The notes under the pieces are model-generated. The model searched no databases and was not told the DNA's origin. It saw only the letters and a list, made by a program, of their open reading frames with translations. Shown piece by piece: positions 1 through 9,517 of a DNA stretch of 64,000 nt (positions are counted from its first letter, which is position 1; the number at the start of each line of letters is the position of its first letter). The DNA comes from Pseudomonas sp. JM0905a. Lineage in GTDB: Bacteria > Pseudomonadota > Gammaproteobacteria > Pseudomonadales > Pseudomonadaceae. The DNA is taken from assembly GCF_014700075.1 (NCBI RefSeq), contig NZ_JACXBU010000005.1:434001-498000 (forward strand), in the 5' to 3' direction. The translations under genes and the position numbers were made by a program.

Positions 1-55
1 CAGTGGCGCAATGCCACGGCAGGCCGCCTACAACCACTTCAAAAGGATTGAAGTC

Positions 56-1669
56 ATGACCCACAAGAACAACGTCAGACGTGTTGTTGGTTCCCTGATT
101 CTCGCCGCTTCCACTTCCACCCTTGCCGCCCCAACGCCTGAAGGCGATGCCTTCGGCGATTACTGGAGTCCCGGCAAACCCAACCCCGCTCTCTGCAAAT
201 CACCGGTGCTGGTCGGCACCCCCGTGGGCCTGCCGCGATGTCTGCAGGCGAGCAACGTGATGCAGCGCCTGCAGGAGCTGCAGGACATCGCCACCCTCAA
301 CGATGGCAACCGCGCCGCCGGCCTGCCGGGCTACCAGGCCTCGATCGACTACGTGAAGCAGACCCTGGAGCGCGCCGGCTACCAGGTGCGGGTACAGCCA
401 TTCCCCTTCACCGCCTACTTTCCCAAGGGGCCGGGCACTCTGCAGGCATTGACGCCGCAACCGGCGGAATACGTCTGGGAGGAGGACTTCACCTACCTGT
501 CGCAGACAGATGCCGGAGACGTCAGCGCCCCGGTGGTGCCGGTGGACCTGTCCCTCGGTGCCGGCAACACCTCCACCAGCGGTTGCGAAACGGAGGATTT
601 CGCCGGTTTTCCCAGTGGCGCCATCGCCCTGGTCCAGCGCGGCAGCTGCAACTTCGAGCTGAAGGCGGAGAACGCCGCAGCGGCTGGTGCGGCGGGCGTG
701 ATCATCTTCAACCAGGGCAATACCGAGGAGCGCAAGGGCCTGGAAAACGTCACCCTGGGCGATACCTACGAGGGCGGTATCCCGGCACTGTTCGCCACCT
801 ATGACAACGGCGTGGCCTGGTCCCAGACCCCCGGTCTGCAATTGCGCATGGTGGCGGACGTGATCCGCGAGAAGACGCAGACCTTCAACCTGGTGGCCGA
901 AACCCGGCGCGGCGATCCGAAGAACGTGGTGATGGCCGGCGCGCACCTGGATTCGGTGTTCGAGGGCCCCGGCATCAATGACAACGGCTCGGGCAGCGCA
1001 GCGTTGCTGGAAATGGCCGTTCTGCTGCGCAAGGCGCACCCGCAGAACAAGGTACGTTTCGCTTGGTGGGGCGCGGAGGAGTCCGGGCTGGTGGGTTCGA
1101 CCTTCTACGTCAACAGCCTGAGTGATGAAGAGCGGAAGCAGATCAAGGCGTACCTGAATTTCGACATGATCGGTTCGCCGAACTTCGGCAACTTCATCTA
1201 TGACGGCGACGGCTCCTCCTTCGGCCTGCAGGGCCCGCCCGGCTCGGCTGCCATCGAGCGTCTGTTCGAGGCCTACTTCAAGCTGCGTGGCGAGCCTGCC
1301 GAAGGCACCCAGATCGACTTCCGCTCTGACTATGCGCAGTTCTTCGAGGTGGGCATTCCCTTCGGCGGCCTGTTCACCGGCGCCGAAGACATCAAGAGCG
1401 AAGAGCAGGCGCAGAAGTACGGCGGCGCCGCCGGCCAGCCCTTCGATCCCTGCTACCACCAAGGCTGCGACAACACCGCCAACATTGACCTGAACGCCCT
1501 GGAGATCAACGGGGACGCCATGGCCTTCGCCACCAGTTGGCTGTCGCTGTCGACGAAGATCATCGACGACGAGATCGCCGCGGCCGCCGAGCAGGCGAAG
1601 GGTGCCAAGACCCTGCGTGTGCAGTCGGTGCGTCAGTCCGAGCGCTGGGGTAATCACTTCGTGAAATGA
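56..1669 (+). CDS. Secreted M28 zinc aminopeptidase (PaAP-like)
   Basis: This 537-residue exopeptidase probably releases N-terminal residues from peptides outside the cell. The ATG at 56 has AAGGA eight bases upstream and gives a normal Sec signal peptide (basic start, hydrophobic core, cut near residue 25), so it is preferred to an in-frame ATG at 11. A PA insert domain lies near residues 140-270. The M28 catalytic domain follows, with likely zinc ligands His297, Asp309, Glu342, Asp370 and His468, and Glu341 as general base. Length and C-terminal half closely resemble the P. aeruginosa secreted leucyl aminopeptidase PaAP. Function follows from the family. Confidence 0.93.
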   Translation: MTHKNNVRRVVGSLILAASTSTLAAPTPEGDAFGDYWSPGKPNPALCKSPVLVGTPVGLPRCLQASNVMQRLQELQDIATLNDGNRAAGLPGYQASIDYVKQTLERAGYQVRVQPFPFTAYFPKGPGTLQALTPQPAEYVWEEDFTYLSQTDAGDVSAPVVPVDLSLGAGNTSTSGCETEDFAGFPSGAIALVQRGSCNFELKAENAAAAGAAGVIIFNQGNTEERKGLENVTLGDTYEGGIPALFATYDNGVAWSQTPGLQLRMVADVIREKTQTFNLVAETRRGDPKNVVMAGAHLDSVFEGPGINDNGSGSAALLEMAVLLRKAHPQNKVRFAWWGAEESGLVGSTFYVNSLSDEERKQIKAYLNFDMIGSPNFGNFIYDGDGSSFGLQGPPGSAAIERLFEAYFKLRGEPAEGTQIDFRSDYAQFFEVGIPFGGLFTGAEDIKSEEQAQKYGGAAGQPFDPCYHQGCDNTANIDLNALEINGDAMAFATSWLSLSTKIIDDEIAAAAEQAKGAKTLRVQSVRQSERWGNHFVK

Positions 1670-1682
1670 CGGAATGGCGGCG

Positions 1683-1722
1683 GGCCTGCGGAGCCTCGTG
1701 TTTTCGCAGGCCTTCCGTCTTT
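1683..1722 (+). terminator. Rho-independent terminator of the aminopeptidase gene
   Basis: Eight-base inverted repeat GGCCTGCG (1683-1690) and CGCAGGCC (1705-1712) with a 14-base loop, followed by a T-rich stretch. It begins 13 bases after the aminopeptidase stop codon. Confidence 0.65.
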
Positions 1723-1755
1723 TCTGAATTGACCGTAGGAAGTCTCTGCGATTTA

Positions 1756-1771
1756 CTGTATATAAATACAG
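1756..1771. promoter_or_regulatory. LexA (SOS) box upstream of imuA
   Basis: CTG-TATATAAATA-CAG is a perfect CTG-N10-CAG LexA operator with the usual AT-rich centre. It lies about 100 bp before imuA and after the preceding terminator, so the imuA-imuB-dnaE2 operon should be de-repressed when LexA is cleaved after DNA damage. Confidence 0.92.
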
Positions 1772-1874
1772 TATTCGTAGGATTTCCCCTAATGGCCTTG
1801 ATGATTGTTCCTGGCCCTTTCGGCAGCCCCGCCCCGGGGCTGCCGTTTTTCTCTTCTGGCAGTGAGTGGAGCTG

Positions 1875-2489
1875 ATGGGCGCTGTCGTTGCCCTCGATGC
1901 CCTGCTCAATGAGCGGCGGGTCTGGAAAGGCCAGCCCGGCGCGCTGCCGTCCGATAGCGACCAACCCACCGGCCTTGCCGCCCTGGACCGGGTCCTGCCC
2001 GGCGGTGGCTGGCCTGAGGCTGCGCTCAGCGAAATCCTCGTTCCGGCCGCAGGCCTGGGCGAGCTGCGTCTGGTCTGGCCCACACTGGCACGGCTGACCG
2101 CCAGCGCCGAGCGCGTGGTGCTGGTGGCGCCGCCGCATATCCCTTATCCACAGGCCTGGCAGTCCGCCGGCGTTGACCTGCGCTGGCTGGCGTTGGTGGA
2201 GGCCAGCGGCCGCGATGCCCTCTGGGCGGCCGAGCAATGCCTGCGTTCCGGCAGTTGCGCAGCGGTGCTGTGCTGGCCGCAACAGGCCGATGATCGCGCC
2301 CTGCGCCGTCTGCAGGTGGCTGCCGAAACCGGCCAGACCCTGGCCTTCGCCTATCGCCCGCTGGATGCCGCCCTGAATCCCTCACCGGCGGCTTTGCGCA
2401 TCGCCCTCGACGGCTGGCCGGCGCAGCTGCGGGTGCTCAAGTGCCGGGGCGGCCTGCCGCCTGCGGCGCCGATCGCCCTGTCCCGGTGA
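1875..2489 (+). CDS. imuA: ImuA, SOS mutasome RecA/SulA-like subunit
   Basis: First gene of the damage-inducible mutagenesis cassette. ImuA is a RecA-fold accessory protein (204 residues here) that works with ImuB and DnaE2 in error-prone translesion synthesis. The N-terminal half carries the family segment around LDRVLPGGGWP, and the remainder is a degenerate ATPase core. The ATG at 1875 is preferred over an in-frame GTG at 1866; its GGAG lies only three bases upstream, so the start is not certain. The next gene begins 7 bp downstream, which indicates an operon. Confidence 0.85.
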   Translation: MGAVVALDALLNERRVWKGQPGALPSDSDQPTGLAALDRVLPGGGWPEAALSEILVPAAGLGELRLVWPTLARLTASAERVVLVAPPHIPYPQAWQSAGVDLRWLALVEASGRDALWAAEQCLRSGSCAAVLCWPQQADDRALRRLQVAAETGQTLAFAYRPLDAALNPSPAALRIALDGWPAQLRVLKCRGGLPPAAPIALSR

Positions 2490-2496
2490 TGCCGTC

Positions 2497-3912
2497 ATGC
2501 GCTGGGCCTGCATATTGCTGCCGCAGTTGGCGCTGGATGGCGTGCTGCGCGTCCACCCCGACCCCGCAACGCCCCTGGCGCTGGTGACGGGCACGCCTCA
2601 GCGCCGCGTGCTGCGTGCCCTCAACTCCGCCGCCAAGGCCCTGGGGCTGCGTCCCGGCCAGTCGCTGACCGCCGCCCACGTCCTGACCCGCGACTTCACC
2701 CTCGTGGAGTACGACCCGGCACGGATCGAGCACTGGCAGCAACTGCTGGCCGCCTGGGCCTATCGCTTCAGTTCCCAGGTCAGCTTGCGTTATCCGCGTT
2801 GCCTGCTGCTGGAGGTGGAATCCAGCTTCGCCCTGTTCGGCCCCTGGCCGCGCTTCGAGGCCCGGTTGCGGCGGGAGCTTACGGCCCTGGGCTTCCGTCA
2901 TCGCATCGTCGTGGCGCCCAATCCGGCGGCGGCGCGGGTGCTGGCCAATGCCTACGATGGCCTGGCGGTGGCGAACCAGGACGAACTGCGCGAAGCCCTC
3001 GGGCGCATGCCGGTGGATCGCGCCGGGCTGGAGCGGGAGGCCGCCACCGCCTTCGCCCGCATGGGCCTGCGCCACCTGGAGCAGGTGCTGGCGCTGCCCC
3101 GGGAGACGGTGGCCAGGCGCTTTCCGGCCGAGGTGCTGCAGCACCTCGATACCCTGCTGGGCGACCGCCCCCTGGCGCTGGAGTGCTATCGGCCGCCGGA
3201 TGAGTTCGACCTGCGCATCGAGCTGAACTTTGAGGTGGAATCCCATCAGGCGTTGCTGTTCCCCCTGCGCCGTCTCACCGCTGACCTGGCCGCTTTCCTC
3301 GCCTGCCGTGACAGCGGCGTGCAGCGCTTCACTCTCCATCTGGAACACCGCGACCTGCCGGAAACCCGGGTGCCAGTGGGGCTGCTCAGCGCCGAGCGTG
3401 AGGCGGCCATGCTCTTTGAACTGGCCCGTGGGCGCCTGGAGCAGTTGCAGGTGCCGGCCCCTGTGCGCGCCTTCCGCCTGCAGGCGCGGGACCTGCCGGC
3501 CTTCGTCCCGGAGCGGCGCGAGCTGTTCGACGAGCGCCCGCAGCAATCCCTGCCCTGGGAGCAGTTGCGCGAACGCCTGCGGGCACGTCTGGGCGACGAT
3601 GCGGTGCACGGCCTGGCTGCCCGTGCCGACCACCGTCCCGAATGCGCCTGGCAACAGGATGCGGAGGGTCCGCAGGCGCCGCTCCCGCCTGGTCCGCCCC
3701 GTCCCGGCTGGTTGTTGCGTGAACCCATGCCCCTGAGGGACTCGTCCGTCCGCATCCTCGCCGGCCCCGAACGCATCGAGTCCGGCTGGTGGGATGGCGG
3801 CGACGTGCGCCGCGACTACTACCTGGTGGAAACCCGCGGTGGCCAGCGTGGCTGGGCCTTCCGCACAGTGAACGGGGAGGGGCCGCTGCTGTTGCACGGC
3901 TGGTTCGCATGA
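2497..3912 (+). CDS. imuB: ImuB, Y-family polymerase-like mutasome protein
   Basis: ImuB (471 residues) is a catalytically degenerate relative of DinB/UmuC polymerases that links the beta clamp, ImuA and DnaE2. The protein opens with [14 protein letters not shown] in place of the acidic metal-binding motif of an active Y-family polymerase. It then shows the fingers/palm and thumb-like regions and a long C-terminal extension after about residue 350 that is specific to ImuB. Its stop codon overlaps the dnaE2 start (ATGA at 3909-3912), so the two are translationally coupled. Family knowledge supplies the role. Confidence 0.92.
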   Translation: MRWACILLPQLALDGVLRVHPDPATPLALVTGTPQRRVLRALNSAAKALGLRPGQSLTAAHVLTRDFTLVEYDPARIEHWQQLLAAWAYRFSSQVSLRYPRCLLLEVESSFALFGPWPRFEARLRRELTALGFRHRIVVAPNPAAARVLANAYDGLAVANQDELREALGRMPVDRAGLEREAATAFARMGLRHLEQVLALPRETVARRFPAEVLQHLDTLLGDRPLALECYRPPDEFDLRIELNFEVESHQALLFPLRRLTADLAAFLACRDSGVQRFTLHLEHRDLPETRVPVGLLSAEREAAMLFELARGRLEQLQVPAPVRAFRLQARDLPAFVPERRELFDERPQQSLPWEQLRERLRARLGDDAVHGLAARADHRPECAWQQDAEGPQAPLPPGPPRPGWLLREPMPLRDSSVRILAGPERIESGWWDGGDVRRDYYLVETRGGQRGWAFRTVNGEGPLLLHGWFA

Positions 3913-6900
3913 ACGCCTACGCCGAGCTGCACTGCCTGTCCAACTTCAGCTTCCAGCGCGGGGCCTCCAGCGCCAGCGAGCTGTTCCAGCGCGCCAAGGA
4001 GCATGGCTACGAGGCGCTGGCGATCACCGACGAATGCACCCTGGCCGGCATCGTTCGCGCCTGGCAGGCCTCGAAGAAGAGCGAGCTGCCCCTGGTGATC
4101 GGCAGCGAAGTGCGGGTCGAAGGCGGCCCGAAGCTGGTGCTGCTGGTGGAGAACCTGGCTGGCTACCAGCGCCTTTGCCAGCTCATCACCCAGGCCCGAC
4201 GGCGGGCGAAAAAGGGCGAGTACCGCCTGTTGCGCGACGACCTGGCCGAGCCCACGGATGGCCTGCTGGCCCTCTGGGTGCCGGACCGGGAAGACGACGA
4301 CCGCGAAGGGCCCTGGCTGCGCCAGTGCTTCCCCGAACGCCTGTGGCTGGCGGTGGAGCTGCACCAGGGGCCGGACGACACCAGCCGCCTGGAACGCCTG
4401 CTGGCCCTGGCCACGCGTGTCGGCATCCCACCCGTGGCGACCGGCGATGTGCACATGCACGCCCGTGGCCGTCGCGCCCTGCAGGACTGCATGACCGCCG
4501 TGCGCCATCACTGCACGGTGGCCGAGGCCGGTCTCCGGCTGTTCCCCAATGGCGAGCGCCACCTGCGCCGTCGTGAGGTGCTGGCCGGCCTCTACCCGGC
4601 GCAGTTGCTGGCCGAGTCGCTGTGCATTGCCCGTCGCTGCCAGTTCAGCCTGAGCCAGCTGGCTTATCAGTACCCCCGCGAGCTGGTGCCGGACGGGCAT
4701 AGCCCCAGCACCTGGCTGCGCGCCGCCACCGAGGAGGGGATGCTGCGACGCTGGCCCGACGGTGTGCCGGCCAAGGCGCGGGCGCTGGTGGAAAAGGAAC
4801 TCGCGCTGATCACCGAGCTGGGCTACGAGAGCTACTTCCTCACGGTGCACGACATAGTCGAGTTCGCCCGCCGCCAGGACATTCTCTGCCAGGGGCGCGG
4901 TTCGGCGGCCAACTCGGTGGTGTGCTTCGCCCTGGGCATCACTGAACTGGACCCCTGCAGCACCACCGAACTCCTGTTCGAGCGCTTCATGTCGAAGGAG
5001 CGCAACGAACCGCCGGATATTGACGTCGACTTCGAGCACGAGCGCCGCGAGGAGGTCATCCAATATGTGTTCCGCCGTTACGGGCGGGGCCGGGCGGCGC
5101 TAACGGCGGTGGTCAACACCTACCACGGCGCCGGCGCGGTACGCGATGTAGCCAAGGCCCTCGGCCTGCCACCAGACCAGGTCAACGCCCTGGCCGATTG
5201 CTGCGGCGGGTGGAGCGACCAGGGGCCTTCGGCGGAGCGTCTGCGGGAGGTGGGTTTCGACCCGGAAAGCCCGGTGCTGCGTCGGGTCGTGACGCTGACC
5301 AACGAGCTGATCGGCTTTCCCCGCCACCTGTCCCAGCACCCGGGCGGCTTCGTGATTTCCGAAGCGCCGCTGGACAGCCTGGTGCCGGTGGAAAACGCCA
5401 CCATGGCCGAGCGCACCGTCATCCAGTGGGACAAGGACGACCTCGACCTGGTGGGGTTGCTGAAAGTGGACGTGCTGGCGCTGGGCATGCTCAGCGCGCT
5501 GCGCCGCTGCTTCGCCCTGATCGAGCGCTATCGCGGCATTCAGTGGACCATCGCCACCTTGCCCAAGGAGGACGGGGCCACCTACGACATGATCGGCCGT
5601 GCCGACACCATCGGCGTATTTCAGATCGAGTCGCGGGCGCAGATGTCCATGCTGCCGCGCCTGAAGCCCAGGGAGTTCTACGACCTGGTGATCCAGGTCG
5701 CCATCGTCCGTCCGGGGCCGATCCAGGGAAACATGGTCCATCCCTACCTGCGTCGGCGTAAGGGGGAGGAGAAGGTGACCTATCCCAAGGACGAGCTGAT
5801 CCCGGTGTTCGAGCGCACTCTGGGCGTGCCGCTGTTCCAGGAGCAGGTGATGCAGCTGGCCATAGTCGCCGCCGACTACACGCCCGGCGAGGCGGACGAG
5901 CTGCGCCGCAACATGGCTGCCTGGAAGCGTCATGGCGGCCTGGAGCACCACCGCCAGCGGCTGACCTCGCGGATGCTCGCCAAGGGCTATGAACGGGACT
6001 TCATCGAGCGGATCTTCGAGCAGATCAAGGGCTTCGGCAGCTACGGCTTCCCCGAATCCCACGCCGCCAGTTTCGCCCTGCTCACCTATGCCAGTTGCTG
6101 GCTGAAATGCCACGAGCCGGCCGCCTATGCCTGCGCCCTGATCAACAGCTGGCCGATGGGCTTCTACAGCCCCGACCAGGTACTGCAGGACGCGCGCCGC
6201 CACAGGATCGAGGTGCGTCCGGTGGATGTGCGTCATTCCGACTGGGATTGCTCCCTGGAGCCGGCGGGAGAGGAGGGCGAGCCGGCCATTCGCCTGGGGT
6301 TGCGGATGGTGCGGGGTTTTCGCGAGGACGATGCCAGGCGCATGGAGACCGTGCGCCAGGCCGCCCCCTTCAGCAGTGTCGGCGACCTGGTCCAGCGTGC
6401 CCATCTGGACGCCCGCGCCCGCGAACTATTGGCCGACTCCGGCGCCCTGCGCGGCCTGGCCGGGCACCGTCACCGGGCGCGCTGGGCGGTCGCCGGGGTG
6501 GAGGTCCAGGCACCGCTCTTCGCCGGTCTGCCGGAGCAGGAAGAAATGCAGGTGGCCTTGCCGTTGCCCAGCGCGGGGGAGGACATGCTCACCGACTACG
6601 CCACCCTGGGCACCACCCTCGGGCCGCACCCCGTTTCCCTGTTGCGCGCAGCCTTGAGCAAGCGGCGCTGCCGCAGTTCGCGGGAGTTGCTGGCGGTGGA
6701 TCACGGACGGAATGTCAGCGTCGCCGGCCTGGTGGTCGGGCGCCAGCGTCCGCAGACCGCCAGCGGGGTGATCTTCGTTACCCTGGAAGACGAACACGGC
6801 ATGGTCAATGTAGTGGTCTGGCACGACCTGGCCGAACGCCAGCGCCGAGTACTGGTGGGCTCCCAGCTATTACAGGTGGACGGTCGCCTGGAGTCGGTGG

Positions 6901-6989
6901 ACGGCGTTCGCCACCTCATCGCCCGCCGCCTGCACGACCTGACGCCGCTGCTGTCGGGACTGGATGTGAGAAGCCGGGATTTTCACTAG
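3909..6989 (+). CDS. dnaE2: Error-prone DNA polymerase DnaE2 (ImuC)
   Basis: Alpha subunit of a C-family polymerase (1026 residues, normal for DnaE2) that carries out damage-induced mutagenic synthesis. The N-terminal PHP domain starts at residue 1 ([18 protein letters not shown]). The palm carries the catalytic [12 protein letters not shown] motif with Asp370, Asp372 and Asp374. A helix-hairpin-helix and an OB fold occupy the C-terminal 250 residues. The start at 3909 overlaps the imuB stop; the longer reading frame from 3789 lies entirely within imuB and is rejected. Regulation should follow the LexA box at 1756. Confidence 0.95.
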   Translation: MNAYAELHCLSNFSFQRGASSASELFQRAKEHGYEALAITDECTLAGIVRAWQASKKSELPLVIGSEVRVEGGPKLVLLVENLAGYQRLCQLITQARRRAKKGEYRLLRDDLAEPTDGLLALWVPDREDDDREGPWLRQCFPERLWLAVELHQGPDDTSRLERLLALATRVGIPPVATGDVHMHARGRRALQDCMTAVRHHCTVAEAGLRLFPNGERHLRRREVLAGLYPAQLLAESLCIARRCQFSLSQLAYQYPRELVPDGHSPSTWLRAATEEGMLRRWPDGVPAKARALVEKELALITELGYESYFLTVHDIVEFARRQDILCQGRGSAANSVVCFALGITELDPCSTTELLFERFMSKERNEPPDIDVDFEHERREEVIQYVFRRYGRGRAALTAVVNTYHGAGAVRDVAKALGLPPDQVNALADCCGGWSDQGPSAERLREVGFDPESPVLRRVVTLTNELIGFPRHLSQHPGGFVISEAPLDSLVPVENATMAERTVIQWDKDDLDLVGLLKVDVLALGMLSALRRCFALIERYRGIQWTIATLPKEDGATYDMIGRADTIGVFQIESRAQMSMLPRLKPREFYDLVIQVAIVRPGPIQGNMVHPYLRRRKGEEKVTYPKDELIPVFERTLGVPLFQEQVMQLAIVAADYTPGEADELRRNMAAWKRHGGLEHHRQRLTSRMLAKGYERDFIERIFEQIKGFGSYGFPESHAASFALLTYASCWLKCHEPAAYACALINSWPMGFYSPDQVLQDARRHRIEVRPVDVRHSDWDCSLEPAGEEGEPAIRLGLRMVRGFREDDARRMETVRQAAPFSSVGDLVQRAHLDARARELLADSGALRGLAGHRHRARWAVAGVEVQAPLFAGLPEQEEMQVALPLPSAGEDMLTDYATLGTTLGPHPVSLLRAALSKRRCRSSRELLAVDHGRNVSVAGLVVGRQRPQTASGVIFVTLEDEHGMVNVVVWHDLAERQRRVLVGSQLLQVDGRLESVDGVRHLIARRLHDLTPLLSGLDVRSRDFH

Positions 6990-7060
6990 ATCGCTGCCGA
7001 TCGCTACCGTATTCCAGAAATTCCTGTGGGAGCGATTTGCCTTTGAGCTGACCATCGAGG

Positions 7061-7114
7061 TCGCCTTTTCCCCTGTGGGGGCGATTGAAATCGCCCCCAC
7101 AGGGGAAAAGGCGA
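7061..7114. repeat. Perfect 26-bp inverted repeat (large hairpin)
   Basis: Bases 7061-7086 and 7089-7114 are exact reverse complements separated by two bases. The arms include the GGGGGCGATT/AATCGCCCCC end of the dispersed palindromic family described elsewhere in the window. It lies 70 bp after dnaE2 and could stop transcription or protect the 3' end of the message, although no T-tract follows. Confidence 0.85.
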
Positions 7115-7184
7115 TGGGTATCGCAAGCTCAACCCATCCTACAAACGCTCAATTCGCCAAAAATGCCGACGCATTGGTGGATTT

Positions 7185-7206
7185 TGTAGGGGCGAATTCA
7201 TTCGCC
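7185..7206 (+). repeat. Dispersed palindromic repeat, family A
   Basis: Single copy of the 22-bp unit that begins TGTAGGGGCG and ends AATTCATTCGCC. The same unit, in either orientation, recurs between many other genes in this window. Confidence 0.8.
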
Positions 7207-7244
7207 AAGGGGCGCGAAGCGCCCCCGGCTCTACTACAAGACGT

Positions 7245-7427
7245 TCAGTGCGGAGCAACCGGTGCGTTCTTCGCCTTGTGCCGTCGGAACGAGCGGGAAG
7301 AGTGGGGGGGCGAAGGCCGGCTGTGATGGTGGTGATGGTGGGAGATCCTGAGCATGGCCCACAGCAGCGCGACGGCTGCCAGCAGCCAGCCCATGATCAT
7401 CAGGGCTATGAAAATTTCGGGACCCAT
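7245..7427 (-). CDS. Small single-span membrane protein with a His6 run
   Basis: Predicted 60-residue protein. It starts MGPEIFIALM, has one hydrophobic segment at about residues 4-26, then six consecutive histidines and a basic, Ser/Pro/Arg-rich tail. The ATG at 7427 has GAGG about nine bases upstream and is preferred to an in-frame ATG at 7463. The family is not recognised. The coherent N-terminal membrane helix argues for a real gene, but small size and repeat-rich surroundings leave doubt. The natural histidine run could bind metal; that is speculation. Confidence 0.5.
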   Translation of the reverse strand: MGPEIFIALMIMGWLLAAVALLWAMLRISHHHHHHSRPSPPHSSRSFRRHKAKNAPVAPH

Positions 7428-7553
7428 TGCGAACCGCCTCTGGCGCCGAAGTGGAGGGCGCACGCCATCAGTCTAGCCGGGTCAGTGTGACGGCCGATCG
7501 GAGCCGGCTGCCTTTGGTCGGCTGGCACACTGAAATCAGACGAGGTGCGCCTG

Positions 7554-7962
7554 CTAACCACACTCCTGGGCCATGTTGCGCTTGGCCTTCTCGGTCGGCG
7601 CGTTGCGGTACTGCTCGGTCCAGAACTGGCACTTGGCATCGTTCAGCCGGCGCTGTTCCTCCAGCCGTTCCTGGCGCTCGTTGTCCGCGCTGGGCGGCGT
7701 TGTAGTTCTCCTCGTACTTCTGCAGGCGTTTTTCGCCCGTGCTCGGCGGCGCGGGCGCCGGCTCCGGTTCCGCTTGCGGCGGAGCAGGGGGCGGGATGAA
7801 GACCTCCGCCACCGGGGCCTTGTTGTCGGCCGTGTAGAGCCGGTAACCGACGTAGGTGGTCAGGCCGATGGCGATGAAACCGAGCCAGACCCCCAGGGCG
7901 ACGCTGAGGGTCAGGACCAGGGGATTGAAGCTGATGCGCAGGATGCGACGTGGGCGAACCAT
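7554..7962 (-). pseudogene. Membrane-anchored Pro-rich/coiled protein, interrupted by a frameshift
   Basis: The reading frame starts at the ATG at 7962 (GGAGG upstream) with MVRPRRILRI, has a membrane helix at about residues 14-42, a proline/glutamate-rich linker, and reaches KYEENYNAAQR near residue 92. From about 7684-7695 the continuous frame changes to an atypical composition. The next frame instead continues a sensible charged helix (ADNERQERLEEQRRLNDAK, then CQFWTEQYRNAP) to a TAG at 7554. The break sits in a GCGC run, so a 2-base loss or 1-base gain there, real or a sequencing error, is the simplest explanation. Repaired, it would be about 136 residues. It follows the GreA/GreB-like gene by 31 bp on the same strand. 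Function is unknown. Confidence 0.65.
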
Positions 7963-7993
7963 GGAGCCTCCAAAGCGGTTGGGCGGCAGGTAT

Positions 7994-8476
7994 TCAGTGT
8001 ACCTCCAGCACCTCGAAGGTCTGCTGGCCATGGCCGATGGACAGGGTCACCTCGGCGCCTTCGGCCTTGCCCAGCAGCGCCTGGCCCAGGGGCGAACGCG
8101 GGCTGATCACGGTGATTTCCTCACCTTCTTCGACCACTTTCAGGCCGGCGGCCTCGGGGCCGAGGAACAACCGCTGCTCACTGCCATCCTCGGCAGCCAG
8201 CAGCACCAGTGCACTGAGCTGGATACCGCGTGCCGGGTTGAAAGGGCGCAGGTTGAGGCTCTCGAACAGCCCCAGTGCCTGCTTGATTTCCGCGGCACGG
8301 CGCGCCTGGCCGGTGGCCAGGTAGGAGGCTTCCAGGCCGAGGGTGTCGTATTTGTTCTCGGCGATGTTTTCCTCGTGGGTAGCCGCCTCGTAGGCGGTCT
8401 GCGCCGCGCGTTGCAGCAATTGCAGGTCGGCGGCGAGCTTGTCGAGGATCAGGCGATGGATGCGGGTTTTGTCCAT
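7994..8476 (-). CDS. GreA/GreB-family transcript elongation factor-like protein
   Basis: A 160-residue protein with the two-domain layout of Gre factors: an N-terminal antiparallel coiled coil (about 1-75, containing EENIAENKYDTLGLEASYL) and a C-terminal FKBP-like domain (about 85-160, with SPLGQALLGKAEGAEVT). Gre proteins enter the secondary channel of RNA polymerase and help cleave backtracked transcripts. This is one of the divergent extra copies seen in pseudomonads rather than an obvious GreA or GreB. The start at 8476 (MDKTRIHRLI) lacks a strong ribosome-binding site, but sequence further upstream is not protein-like. Confidence 0.8.
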   Translation of the reverse strand: MDKTRIHRLILDKLAADLQLLQRAAQTAYEAATHEENIAENKYDTLGLEASYLATGQARRAAEIKQALGLFESLNLRPFNPARGIQLSALVLLAAEDGSEQRLFLGPEAAGLKVVEEGEEITVISPRSPLGQALLGKAEGAEVTLSIGHGQQTFEVLEVH

Positions 8477-9021
8477 GGGGCAGCAGGGGGTGAAGGGCCG
8501 GATTCGGCATTCTAAAAGCCTTCCCGTGCAGGAGGAAAACGGGTTCGTACAAGAGGGGGACGAACTTGTGCACAGTGTTGGCGCAGAAGGACGTTCGTAC
8601 CAGCTTCCGGAGAGTGCCCGGAGCGCGTTTTTCATGCCATCCGTCGCCGTCTGGAACGCCCGTGCAACACAGGTTCCAGGCGCATTTCAGAGCAAAATGC
8701 CCCGTATCGGGGCGAGTAGGGGCTTGACAGTTTCAAGTTGTGCACAGTTGCGATGCAGCCTCGCAAAGGTCTGATGAAATACTCCGTAAGCGCTTGATTC
8801 TCAGCGATGATTTCGTAACTACATGAAAAATAAGGATTTTTATAATTGGTGAAAAAATCATCAGTTTGAGCGGAACCCACGGGCCATGAGCACTCGGTGA
8901 CGTTTCAAGCATCTTCTCAACAGAGTTATCCACAGGTTCTGTGGATTTGTCCCGAGCACTTGCTCTAGAACGCCACCTGCGGCAATTGCAAGACTTTACC
9001 TGCCACGAAAAAGGAGTAGAG
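8477..9021. other. Gene-free AT-rich region with a DnaA-box-like sequence
   Basis: About 545 bp without a convincing gene. Positions 8800-8860 are unusually AT-rich and include TATAAT at 8841-8846. A perfect DnaA box TTATCCACA lies at 8926-8934, with an inverted near-match TGTGGATTT at 8940-8948. Two TTGTGCACA sequences lie at about 8570 and 8736. Probable promoter region for the flanking divergent genes; any DnaA role is a guess. Confidence 0.45.
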
Positions 9022-9465
9022 TTGCGCGCCTTTCCGGCCACCTGCCCCCTTTTCATGAAGTTCCGCGTCTCCGCTGAGTCCATTTCCAGCCAGCAAACCT
9101 TGCCCACCCGCGTTGCCCTCTGGCTGCTGGACAGCCCGCGCCTGGGCCAGGCGCAGAGCGTGAAGCGGATCGCTGGCAAGTTGCTCAAGCAGCCGGCACG
9201 GGAAGGCGTGGTCGTGGCGCAAAGCCGCCTGGGCCAGATGCTCTGCCGCGACTGTGGCAACCAGCGTGACCGCCGCATTGGACTGGACATGCTGCGCCAG
9301 GCCGCCCGCGCCGGCGACCGCCGCGCACAGCTTGAATTGGGGCGCCTGTGCAGCCAGCCCCGCGTCAACGAGCCGGAGCAGGCCCGCCACTGGCTGGAAC
9401 AGGCCGCCTCCCAGGGTTCCCACGAGGCCAAGCGCCTGCTCAGCCGCCTCCCGCAGCATTCCTGA
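9022..9465 (+). CDS. Sel1-repeat protein
   Basis: Helical-repeat protein of about 147 residues with two to three Sel1-like units in the C-terminal half (for example RRIGLDMLRQAARAGDRRAQ and EQARHWLEQAASQGSHEAK). Sel1 repeats mediate protein-protein contacts; the partner is unknown. The chosen start is TTG at 9022, because AAGGAG sits five bases upstream, whereas the first ATG (9055) has no ribosome-binding site. Using TTG adds MRAFPATCPLF to the N-terminus. No signal peptide is evident. Confidence 0.72.
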   Translation: MRAFPATCPLFMKFRVSAESISSQQTLPTRVALWLLDSPRLGQAQSVKRIAGKLLKQPAREGVVVAQSRLGQMLCRDCGNQRDRRIGLDMLRQAARAGDRRAQLELGRLCSQPRVNEPEQARHWLEQAASQGSHEAKRLLSRLPQHS

Positions 9466-9517
9466 TCGCGCCGCGCGCTGCTGGGTATACTCCCGGCATT
9501 CCAGCGCGGAGCCGCTC

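Noticed and set aside
3789-3908. N-terminal extension of dnaE2
   Set aside because: It lies in the imuB coding sequence; the PHP domain begins right after the ATG at 3909.
7075-7326. 83-residue open frame over the repeats after dnaE2
   Set aside because: It is made of palindromic repeat sequence and contains no domain.
7468-7553. Continuous C-terminal extension of the membrane protein frame to 7468
   Set aside because: Residues after the GCGC stretch are atypical, while the alternative frame gives a coherent helix and stop at 7554.
8632-8880. Possible 82-residue minus-strand gene
   Set aside because: No ribosome-binding site or domain; it covers an AT-rich promoter-like region.
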